This document shows positions 21,891 through 27,453 of a stretch of 27,453 nucleotides of DNA, piece by piece. The notes under the pieces were generated by a model. It had not been told where the DNA came from. It ran no database searches and saw only the letters and a list, made by a program, of their open reading frames with translations. The DNA lies in the IMG/VR virus record IMGVR_UViG_3300012012_000250, positions 1 to 27,453 of that record, one strand, 5' to 3'. Within the stretch, counting starts at the first letter, position 1, and every line of letters starts with the position of its first letter. The translations under genes were made by a program, and so were the position numbers. The DNA is from a virus.

Positions 21891-21907
21891 CATATCACTT
21901 TGATATA
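21891..21907. promoter_or_regulatory. Second copy of the operator palindrome
   Basis: CATATC-ACTTT-GATATA, core ATATC-N5-GATAT identical in layout to the site at 14903-14919. Here it lies just before the -35 box, centred about 50 bases upstream of the expected RNA start, a position more often used by activators than repressors. A double role for the ribbon-helix-helix protein is possible. Confidence 0.55.
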
Positions 21908-21912
21908 CAAGG

Positions 21913-21940
21913 TTGCATTTAGTACAAAACCCAATAGAAT
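21913..21940 (+). promoter_or_regulatory. Promoter of the cupin gene, probably leaderless
   Basis: TTGCAT (21913-21918), 16-base spacer, TAGAAT (21935-21940). The -10 ends 9 bases before the ATG at 21949, so the RNA should start at or within a few bases of the start codon; no Shine-Dalgarno is visible (CCTTTACC precedes ATG). The same geometry occurs at 14892-14930. Confidence 0.55.
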
Positions 21941-21948
21941 CCTTTACC

Positions 21949-22425
21949 ATGAGCACAACCATCATTGAAATGCCAAAAGCAAATCTTCCTGCGCCAATTG
22001 CGCGGCAGAAGATCATGGCCATTCAGATGGCGTGCCAAGCATTGCCTGATGGTGAACGAATGGATGAGTCACCGCCTGTTAAGAACTGGCTGGCACCCGG
22101 CATTTATGCGCGTGAGATCCACTTGCCTGCTGGCACTGTGGTAGTTGGCAAGATCCACCGCCACCGCCACTTCAACATCATCAGCAAGGGCAGCATCACT
22201 TGCTACACCGAGTTTGGATTGGAAACGCACAGCGCCCCGGCATCGTTTATATCGGAGCCGGGGACTAAGCGAGTAGTGCACACCCATGAGGATGCAATCT
22301 GGACAACCATTCACTCCAACCCCACTGATGAAACAGACATCGAGACATTAGAAAAAATGTTTACTGCGTTGGAGTATCACGAACTGGGAATGGATGTTTT
22401 TGAAATTAAGGAGGTAATCGAATGA
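21949..22425 (+). CDS. Cupin-domain protein between terminase and virion genes
   Basis: 158 residues from ATG 21949. A TTG start at 21913 would lie inside the promoter, so it is rejected. The cupin core has GIYAREIHLPAGTVVVGKIH with HRHRH (H70, H72, H74), then ISKGSITCYTE; the second motif is RVVHTHEDAIWTTIHSNP (H111, H113). Three or more metal-ligand His are therefore present. The C-terminal about 35 residues are helical and acidic. Possible roles are a metal-dependent enzyme or a regulator of host metabolism; no substrate can be named. It has its own promoter and operator, unusual for the head region. Coupled by ATGA to the next gene. Confidence 0.7.
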   Translation: MSTTIIEMPKANLPAPIARQKIMAIQMACQALPDGERMDESPPVKNWLAPGIYAREIHLPAGTVVVGKIHRHRHFNIISKGSITCYTEFGLETHSAPASFISEPGTKRVVHTHEDAIWTTIHSNPTDETDIETLEKMFTALEYHELGMDVFEIKEVIE

Positions 22426-22871
22426 GCTATTTTATTTCTGGTGCAATTCTTCTTGGCTCTGCCTACAACGCAAGTGAAGCTCGCAAATCACGAGATCAGG
22501 CAGAGAGAGATCAGCAAACAGCATTGCAACAGCAATCAGCTGACCAAGCCGCCATGCGTTTTGAGTTGTCCCGGCAGACTGCTGAGTACGCAAAGCAAAG
22601 CGCATCACTTGAGCAGCAGGCCAACACTGCGCGTGAGCAGTTCCAAGCATCGCAGACCAACTACGCAGCCAACAAGCTGGAGATGGAAAGCAAAGCCAAG
22701 GAAGTGCAGGCTGCTGCAGATGAAGAGAGAAAGAAGGCTGCAGCTGCTGAAGCATCAGCGTTAAAAGCTCGCACTCGCGGTGGCCGGAGATCACTTCTTT
22801 CTGCTGAACGTATGGATGCAGAGCTGGGCATGCCAATTGATCTTGGCAGCGGCGGGATGAGGATTCAATAA
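22422..22871 (+). CDS. Coiled-coil virion-like protein with N-terminal TM
   Basis: 149 residues. A hydrophobic N-terminus (SYFISGAILLGSAYNASEA) is followed by a long Gln/Ala-rich coiled coil (about residues 20-115: AERDQQTALQQQSADQAAM and later KAKEVQAAADEERKK) and a basic GGRRSLLSAE end. The layout is seen in internal virion or ejection proteins encoded near phage portals. The ATG overlaps the cupin stop. Direct role in DNA delivery is inferred from position and shape, not from a motif. Confidence 0.6.
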   Translation: MSYFISGAILLGSAYNASEARKSRDQAERDQQTALQQQSADQAAMRFELSRQTAEYAKQSASLEQQANTAREQFQASQTNYAANKLEMESKAKEVQAAADEERKKAAAAEASALKARTRGGRRSLLSAERMDAELGMPIDLGSGGMRIQ

Positions 22872-23467
22872 TGGCTACGTTGCCACAATTTACGCAGCGC
22901 AAGATAGCGCGCCGTAGCACTTCTGATATTGGCCGATTGGCAGAGCAGTACAAAAGCAACATTGCTGGTATTACTGGTGACTACCAAAAATCTTTCCAGA
23001 CGTACCAAGCTGGTGTGGCTGAAAAGATGCAGCCATACGAAGCACAGATTGCACAGTACAAAGATGTGGCAGTGCCAACGTATGAGTCACAGAAAGCAGC
23101 CTACCAAACCAAGCTGGACCAGTACAACAAAATTGTTGAAGGCATTAAAGCTGACCCAATCACTGTAAGTACAGCGTACAGAACCCAAAAGAAAACAAAC
23201 TACCAAGGCTGGCTATTTGGTGAAACAGAGCAAATCCCATACGAGGTCTACACACCCAAAGTCATCCCTAGATTTGCAGAAGTTGCGCCAGTTGCACCAG
23301 ACATTCCTGTCGCGCCTGACGTTGAGGGCTTTGATCAGACAGCGTTTGACGAAAAGCGCAAAGAAGCAGAGGGTAGCTTTAAGCGTGAAGTTGGTGAGCG
23401 CAAGTCTGCGCGTATTAGTGCGGTGTCTCGCAAGTCAGCTAGACCACTTTTATCAGGAGCAGCGTAA
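22871..23467 (+). CDS. Hypothetical coiled-coil virion-like protein
   Basis: 198 residues. The N-terminal 90 residues are helical (QYKSNIAGITGDYQKSF; VPTYESQKAAYQTKLDQYN), the middle includes NYQGWLFGETEQIPYEVYTP, then a proline-rich stretch (APVAPDIPVAPDVEGF) and a basic end (RKSARISAVSRKSARPLL). Lacks enzyme motifs. It sits between the preceding coiled-coil gene and the portal, so it is probably an internal virion or head-tail component. The one-base TAATG overlaps at both ends support translation. Confidence 0.6.
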   Translation: MATLPQFTQRKIARRSTSDIGRLAEQYKSNIAGITGDYQKSFQTYQAGVAEKMQPYEAQIAQYKDVAVPTYESQKAAYQTKLDQYNKIVEGIKADPITVSTAYRTQKKTNYQGWLFGETEQIPYEVYTPKVIPRFAEVAPVAPDIPVAPDVEGFDQTAFDEKRKEAEGSFKREVGERKSARISAVSRKSARPLLSGAA

Positions 23468-23625
23468 TGAAAGAAGTTTGGGACAAGCCACGGCCTAAAG
23501 ATTTGGGTAAGCCAAAAGAGCTCTCCTCACAAGAGAAGCGCAACGCGATGCGTCGCGCCGCCAAAGCAGGCAGACCCTATCCCAACCTGATCGACAACAT
23601 GGCAGCAGCCAGAAAGAAGAAGTGA
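23467..23625 (+). CDS. Small basic protein before the portal gene
   Basis: 52 residues from ATG 23467, overlapping the previous stop by one base (TAATG), to TGA 23625. Very basic (KDLGKPKELSSQEKRNAMRR and AKAGRPYPNL, end AAARKKK). This kind of short basic protein precedes the connector-type portal gene in related aquatic phages as I recall; it may be a small virion or DNA-binding protein. Confidence 0.6.
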   Translation: MKEVWDKPRPKDLGKPKELSSQEKRNAMRRAAKAGRPYPNLIDNMAAARKKK

Positions 23626-23627
23626 TC

Positions 23628-25247
23628 ATGGAATACGACAAGAACACACCCGGCGGTATGCGCCTGACACCAGAGCAGATCATGAAGCGTCAGGCTGCAG
23701 CTCAATCAAAGAAGGATGAGTTTCAGCAGCTGTACCAAGATGCCTACGAATTTGCTTTGCCACAGCGCCAGCTCTATGGCGTGTGGGAAGGTGGAGCTAC
23801 TGGATCAAAAAAGATGCAACGTGTCTTTGACTCGACTGCTATCAATTCAACCCAGCGCTTTGCCAATCGGCTGCAGTCTGTAGTGTTCCCGCCCCAGCGT
23901 AAGTGGGCCAAGCTAGAGGCTGGATCAGACATCCCGGCAGATCGTAAGCAACAGGCGCAGGCAGTGCTTGAGGTCTACCAAGACAAGATGTTTACCATGC
24001 TGAACCAGTCTAATTTTGACATCGCCATGGGCGAGTTCTTGTTGGATTTGGCTGTGGGCACCGCCTGCATGATGGTTCAGCCCGGGGATGATATCCAGCC
24101 CCTTAACTTTATCCCTGTGCCACTGTTCTTGGTGAGCTACGAAGAGGGAGCCAACGGCCAAGTGGATAACGTGTACCGCCGCATGCGAATGAAGGGTGAG
24201 TCCATCCAGCGCCAGTGGCCAGATGCTGAAATTCCACAGGACATTCAGCGCCGGATTGAACAAAAGCCAACAGATGACATCGAGCTGCTTGAGGCCACCA
24301 TCTATGACCACAAGCGCGGGGACTATTGCTACCACGTGATCGACAAAGTGACCAAGCAGGAGCTGGTTTACCGCCGCCGCAAGATGAGCCCTTGGGTTAT
24401 TTCGCGCTATATGAAGGTGGCTGGTGAGATCTACGGCCGTGGCCCATTGATGACTGCTTTGCCAGACATTAAGACGCTGAACAAGACCATTGAGTTGATG
24501 CTAAAGAACGCATCTTTGGCTGTGGCTGGCGTATATACAGCTGCGGATGATGGCGTGCTTAACCCCAACACAGTAAAGATTGTGCCGGGTGCCATTATCC
24601 CAGTGGCTCGCAATGGTGGATCACAAGGCCCAGCCCTGTTGGCATTGCCACGGTCCGGTGACTTTAATGTCAGCCAGCTGATCATCAGTGACATGCGCGG
24701 CAACATTAAAAAGATCTTGTTGGATGAGTCTTTGCCGCCTGACAACATGAGCGCACGGTCTGCCACGGAGATTGTTGAGCGCATGAAAGAGCTGGCCCAA
24801 AACCTTGGTTCTGCTTTTGGCCGACTGATCAATGAGACCATGATTCCTATTACATCCAAGATTTTGGAAGTGATGGATGAGCGCGGGATGATTGACATGC
24901 CACTGCGTGTCAACGGTTTAGAAGTCAAGGTTACCCCTGTGGCACCGTTGGCTATGGCGCAGAACATGGAAGAGGTTAACTCAATCATGCAGTTCATGCA
25001 ACTTAGCCAGAACCTAGGCACCGATGGCCAGCTGGCGCTCAAGATGGACGTTATGGTGGACTATCTGGCCGACAAGCTGGGTGTGCCTGCCTCGGTCCGT
25101 AACACAGCCCCAGAGCGTGCAGTACTTATGGAAGAGATGCGTAACGAACAACAGAAACAAGCCATTGGCCAAGCCATGATGATGCAAGCCCAAGCACAAG
25201 GTGGCGCTCCGGGTGGCATGCCAGCCCCAGAAGGTATGCCAGCATGA
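23628..25247 (+). CDS. Portal protein, T7-like head-to-tail connector family
   Basis: 539 residues from ATG 23628; a GTG at 23622 overlapping the previous stop is also possible. QLYQDAYEFALPQRQLYG, QRFANRLQSVVFPPQRKW, KRGDYCYHVID and MSPWVISRYMKVAGEIYGRGP are connector-type features, and the C-terminal AERAVLMEEMRNEQQ tail is helical, then Gln/Met/Gly-rich. This family forms the twelve-subunit gate at the capsid vertex. It is unrelated in sequence to the P22-type portal at the left end. It is followed by a Bbp19-like gene, scaffold and capsid, a coherent head module. Confidence 0.9.
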   Translation: MEYDKNTPGGMRLTPEQIMKRQAAAQSKKDEFQQLYQDAYEFALPQRQLYGVWEGGATGSKKMQRVFDSTAINSTQRFANRLQSVVFPPQRKWAKLEAGSDIPADRKQQAQAVLEVYQDKMFTMLNQSNFDIAMGEFLLDLAVGTACMMVQPGDDIQPLNFIPVPLFLVSYEEGANGQVDNVYRRMRMKGESIQRQWPDAEIPQDIQRRIEQKPTDDIELLEATIYDHKRGDYCYHVIDKVTKQELVYRRRKMSPWVISRYMKVAGEIYGRGPLMTALPDIKTLNKTIELMLKNASLAVAGVYTAADDGVLNPNTVKIVPGAIIPVARNGGSQGPALLALPRSGDFNVSQLIISDMRGNIKKILLDESLPPDNMSARSATEIVERMKELAQNLGSAFGRLINETMIPITSKILEVMDERGMIDMPLRVNGLEVKVTPVAPLAMAQNMEEVNSIMQFMQLSQNLGTDGQLALKMDVMVDYLADKLGVPASVRNTAPERAVLMEEMRNEQQKQAIGQAMMMQAQAQGGAPGGMPAPEGMPA

Positions 25248-25507
25248 GCTGGGATGAGCTAGATGCCATTGGCCAGCCAAGCGATATCCGCGAGGTTGAC
25301 CAAAAGCGCGAAGACTTGGCCCGGCTTACCCTGCGAGTGTTTGGGTCAGAGGATGGCCAGAAGTTGCTTCAGTGGCTGCGCGACATGTATGTGAATGTGC
25401 CCATCGCCGTACCGGGCACAGACCCCTCATACGCATTCTTTTCCGAAGGGCAAAGAACGGTGGTGAGGGACATCGAGGTACGGATTAACACAGCAAGGAA
25501 ACTATGA
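25244..25507 (+). CDS. Bbp19-like small protein
   Basis: 87 residues, start on the portal stop (ATGA). LARLTLRVFGSEDGQKLLQWL in the middle and YAFFSEGQRTVVRDIE near the end resemble the small protein encoded after the portal in Bordetella BPP-1-like phages (Bbp19 family). Function is not established; the conserved position suggests a head or packaging accessory. Its stop overlaps the scaffold start. Confidence 0.7.
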   Translation: MSWDELDAIGQPSDIREVDQKREDLARLTLRVFGSEDGQKLLQWLRDMYVNVPIAVPGTDPSYAFFSEGQRTVVRDIEVRINTARKL

Positions 25508-26289
25508 CCGACACAGCAACCGTTGAGCCCGGAACCTCCGGCCTACTTGACAACGTGCAAGTGAATGAGGAAACCAAACCAGAAAATCCACAAGCGGTTG
25601 AAATAGACCACAAGGCCAGCACAGCAGCTGTACCAGCTGTGGCCGCAACTGAGGAGCCAGCAGAGCGCCCAGACTTCTGGCCAGAGAACTTCTGGAAGAA
25701 AGATGCCAACAAGCCAGACTTGGAAGGCATTGCCAAGAGCTGGACAGACCTGCGGAAGCAGATCTCCCAAGGCAAACACAAAGCCCCAGCCGATGGGAAG
25801 TATGACTTAAAGCTCTTTGGCGAACAGGCTGAAACCAATCAAATGGCTGGAACACTGTCCAGCTGGGCCAAGGACAATGGCCTGTCTCAGGCAGCGTTTG
25901 ATGACTTGGTTGGCAATCTGCAGACTCAGGCCAAAGAAATTATGACTGGTGAAATGGTTGACCCGGTAGCTGAAATGAAGCAACTGGGGCCAAATGGTGG
26001 TGCCATTGTCAATGGTATGGTGGACTGGGCCCGGGGGCTGGTCAATAAAGGTGTCTGGTCCAAAGATGACTTTGAAGAGTTTAAGATCATGGGTGGTACA
26101 GCTCGCGGGATCACAGCTCTAATGAAGATCCGTGAGTCCTATGAGGGCCGGGTGCCAACCCAGAGTATGCAGCTTGAAGGGGCACCCAGCAAGGATGACT
26201 TGTACCAGATGGTCAATGATCCTAAGTACAAGACTGATGCCGGGTACAGAAACAAAGTTGAAAAAATGTTTCAATCCCAGTTTAAATAA
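25504..26289 (+). CDS. Capsid scaffolding protein (second head module)
   Basis: 261 residues, with AAGGA before the ATG. The N-terminal 60 residues are acidic and low complexity; then PDFWPENFWKKDANKPDLEG, IAKSWTDLRKQI and GKYDLKLFG resemble T7 gp9-type scaffolds. The C-terminal part ends in a basic helix (AGYRNKVEKMFQSQF), the usual coat-binding end. It would build the procapsid with the coat at 26927 and is not related to the scaffold at 782 beyond general design. A strong terminator follows 26 bases after the stop. Confidence 0.8.
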   Translation: MTDTATVEPGTSGLLDNVQVNEETKPENPQAVEIDHKASTAAVPAVAATEEPAERPDFWPENFWKKDANKPDLEGIAKSWTDLRKQISQGKHKAPADGKYDLKLFGEQAETNQMAGTLSSWAKDNGLSQAAFDDLVGNLQTQAKEIMTGEMVDPVAEMKQLGPNGGAIVNGMVDWARGLVNKGVWSKDDFEEFKIMGGTARGITALMKIRESYEGRVPTQSMQLEGAPSKDDLYQMVNDPKYKTDAGYRNKVEKMFQSQFK

Positions 26290-26315
26290 TTCTCCTTGGT
26301 AAGCAGTTGCCAATT

Positions 26316-26342
26316 GACCCAGTTTCGGCTGGGTCTTTTTTT
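26316..26342 (+). terminator. Intrinsic terminator after scaffold
   Basis: GACCCAG (26316-26322), loop TTTCGG, CTGGGTC (26329-26335), then seven T. A textbook rho-independent terminator. It separates the scaffold operon from the structured RNA and capsid transcripts. Confidence 0.92.
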
Positions 26343-26345
26343 GTG

Positions 26346-26351
26346 TATAAT
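26346..26351 (+). promoter_or_regulatory. Promoter -10 box of the structured RNA
   Basis: Perfect TATAAT, preceded by TG one base off the extended position (TTTGTG). No clear -35 exists; the terminator stem occupies that place. RNA start is expected near 26358. Confidence 0.5.
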
Positions 26352-26458
26352 TTAATTGTTGCTGTAGCAAGTGACAAAGTTAGGCCGTTTACACATGCAT
26401 CTTGCCCTTGGGTTCTCCCCGGGGTTGCTACCAAGGTGCAGTTGTAAACGGCTTTTTT
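26352..26458 (+). ncRNA. Candidate structured small RNA with own terminator
   Basis: After the TATAAT at 26346 comes a short hairpin (TTGC-TGTA-GCAA, 26359-26370) and then a 69-base rod: outer helix GCCGTTTACA (26384-26393) with TGTAAACGGC (26443-26452), 2x2 internal loop, second 9-bp helix TGCATCTTG (26396-26404) with CAAGGTGCA (26432-26440), and an inner C/G-rich hairpin (GGG-TTCT-CCC, 26410-26419, flanked by CCC/GGG). The outer helix is followed at once by six T (26453-26458). No protein-coding frame explains it. It could be a free small RNA or a long-loop attenuator. The start point is inferred. Confidence 0.55.
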
Positions 26459-26757
26459 GTTTTCTATGCCAACCGTACTCCACACGATAGCAAGCACCTG
26501 CATGGGTGGCGTGGAAGTAAACACCGGACTTGGCCACACCTCCAAGCATTTCGATTAGCCTGTCAGCGAGGGACTAAGGTAGGTATTGGTACATGGGTGG
26601 GACAAGCCAATACCGGATGAATCGCTGCCTCATGGGGTTACTGGGATGGTTGGTTTTAAGGGGTAGTTTGTTGAGTAACTACCCTGTAAAGCATGACCCT
26701 CTGGGTAGGGCTGGGAGCCTTGGCTACCACCCTTGGGGGACCTATGCCTAAAAATAG
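26459..26757. other. 299-base stretch with two strong hairpins, no gene
   Basis: No convincing gene on either strand. Two perfect 8-bp inverted repeats are visible: GGTATTGG/CCAATACC (26582-26589 and 26607-26614, 17-base loop) and GGGTAGTT/AACTACCC (26661-26668 and 26677-26684, 8-base loop). AGCCTTGGCT (26716-26725) is a short palindrome and ACATGGGTGG (26591-26600) is unexplained. Neither hairpin has a T-tract. This may be part of a larger structured leader before the capsid gene. Confidence 0.45.
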
Positions 26758-26788
26758 TTGACCTAATAAGAAAAATGGTATATATAAT
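26758..26788 (+). promoter_or_regulatory. Promoter of the major capsid gene
   Basis: TTGACC (26758-26763) and TATAAT (26783-26788), spacer 19; with TATATA at 26781-26786 the spacer is 17. The A/T-rich spacer and consensus boxes suggest strong transcription, as expected for a coat gene. The leader would be about 130 bases and contains GCTGG-CGCAA-CCAGC. Confidence 0.6.
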
Positions 26789-26906
26789 GTTAGCAAGGCA
26801 TATCTGGCAACAGACCCTTACCGCAGCGGATGCTGACGAGTGGCTGGCGCAACCAGCAAGTAATGGCCCTGTTTTCAGGCTCACCGATGCGAGAACCCTG
26901 TATTAA
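26787..26906 (+). CDS. Possible 39-residue leader peptide
   Basis: ATG 26787 to TAA 26904-26906 encodes a peptide with QQTLTAADADEWLAQPAS and FRLTDARTLY. The same frame is open upstream to about 26709. There is no Shine-Dalgarno, and the ATG lies within the -10 box of the capsid promoter, so that promoter cannot supply its message. It may be chance. Confidence 0.25.
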   Translation: MLARHIWQQTLTAADADEWLAQPASNGPVFRLTDARTLY

Positions 26907-26926
26907 TAACCAATGAGGTAAATCAA

Positions 26927-27453
26927 ATGAGCGTTTCACTATCCAACGCCTTTGTTACTCTTTTTGACGCGGAAGTAAAGCAAGCCTACCAAGGTAAAGC
27001 AATGCTTGTTCCGGCGGTTCGCCAGCGTCGAGGAGTCGAAGGTTCTACTGTTAAGTTCCCTAAAGTGGGCAAGGGTGTTGCAACCCTGCGTGTACCACAA
27101 ACTGATGTCACCCCTCTCAACGTAGCATTCAGCACTGTCACTTTGACTCTTGCTGATTACAACGCTGCTGAATACTCTGACATTTTCTCCCAAGCTAAAG
27201 TCAACTTTGATGAGCGTCAAGAGCTCGTTCAAGTTGTTGCTGGTGCTATGGGCCGCCGCCAAGACCAAATGGTCCTTGATGCTCTCGCAAATTCAAGCAC
27301 TAGCTTGACAGTTGCAAACAGCATTGGTGGTGCAACTACCAACATGAACATTGCTAAGCTCCGCGAAGCAAAACGCCTGTTGGACAAAAACAACGTAGCG
27401 CCAGATGGCCGCCACATTGTTATCCATGCAAACGGCTTGGCCAACTTGTTGTC
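26927..27453 (+). CDS. Major capsid protein of the second head module (cut by window end)
   Basis: 175 residues are visible, with GAGG 8 bases before the ATG. The N-terminus (SVSLSNAFVTLFDAEVKQAY), VEGSTVKFPKVGKGVATLRV, NAAEYSDIFSQAKVNFDERQ and MGRRQDQMVLDAL match what I know of major capsid proteins that follow T7-like connector portals and scaffolds in aquatic podovirus-like phages; HK97 fold is inferred. It is unrelated in sequence to the P22-type coat at 1712. The rest of the gene lies outside the window. Confidence 0.85.
   Translation, partial: MSVSLSNAFVTLFDAEVKQAYQGKAMLVPAVRQRRGVEGSTVKFPKVGKGVATLRVPQTDVTPLNVAFSTVTLTLADYNAAEYSDIFSQAKVNFDERQELVQVVAGAMGRRQDQMVLDALANSSTSLTVANSIGGATTNMNIAKLREAKRLLDKNNVAPDGRHIVIHANGLANLL

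Noticed and set aside
26459-26757. tRNA gene in the gene-free region
   Set aside because: TTTCGATT near 26550 is not flanked by a 5-bp T stem and no acceptor or anticodon arm can be drawn.
26808-26860. CTGACGA followed by a GCTGG/CCAGC stem, resembling a hammerhead ribozyme core
   Set aside because: The required GAAA after the stem is missing, so the core cannot form.
26630-26884. 84-residue minus-strand open frame in the capsid upstream region
   Set aside because: It crosses the two hairpins and the capsid promoter, with no ribosome site or recognisable domain.

Overview
The window is double-stranded DNA tailed-phage sequence. It carries portal, scaffold, coat, terminase, fibre, lysis and recombination genes, most of them packed with 1-17 base overlaps (ATGA, GTGA, TAATG). 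The gene types resemble podovirus-like phages known mainly from freshwater and marine metagenomes, probably with a Gram-negative and perhaps betaproteobacterial host; the host is inference. I found no tRNA, CRISPR array, insertion sequence or ordinary tyrosine integrase.

Layout. 1-2959: end of a P22-type portal, its scaffold and a P22-type coat protein. 3014-8784: small virion-like proteins, an 813-residue fibre, a glycine-rich collagen-like adhesin and three downstream genes, the last cupin-like. 8781-11322: overlapping small membrane proteins, a 3-TM holin and a GH108-type endolysin. 11323-14787, minus strand: RecT annealing protein, a 62-residue protein, a YqaJ/lambda-type exonuclease, a winged-helix-like protein, a 37-residue membrane peptide, a small serine recombinase and a 64-residue protein. 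14788-14929: divergent control region. 14930-19240, plus strand: ribbon-helix-helix regulator, RuvC-like resolvase, a chain of small coupled genes, a zinc-ribbon peptide, a GIY-YIG nuclease and a winged-helix protein, probably for replication. 19580-27453: SSB-like protein, small and large terminase, cupin, two coiled-coil virion-like proteins, a second and unrelated portal (T7-like connector type), a Bbp19-like protein, a second scaffold, a structured 637-base intergenic region, and the start of a second, unrelated major capsid protein.

The main puzzle is that the window holds two unrelated portal-scaffold-coat sets, one at each end. The left 11 kb also looks compositionally different (no TGGCCA seen by eye, against many copies later). 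A chimeric assembly, tandem prophages or a true composite genome could each explain this, and only read-level data can decide.

Regulation. A palindrome ATATC-N5-GATAT occurs twice in full in the window. One copy lies over the promoter of the ribbon-helix-helix gene, the other just upstream of the promoter of the cupin gene after the large terminase. Both promoters place their -10 box 9 bases before the start codon, so both messages are probably leaderless. A second candidate for new biology is a compact RNA at about 26352-26458: promoter, short hairpin, then a 69-base rod ending in an intrinsic terminator, between scaffold and capsid genes.
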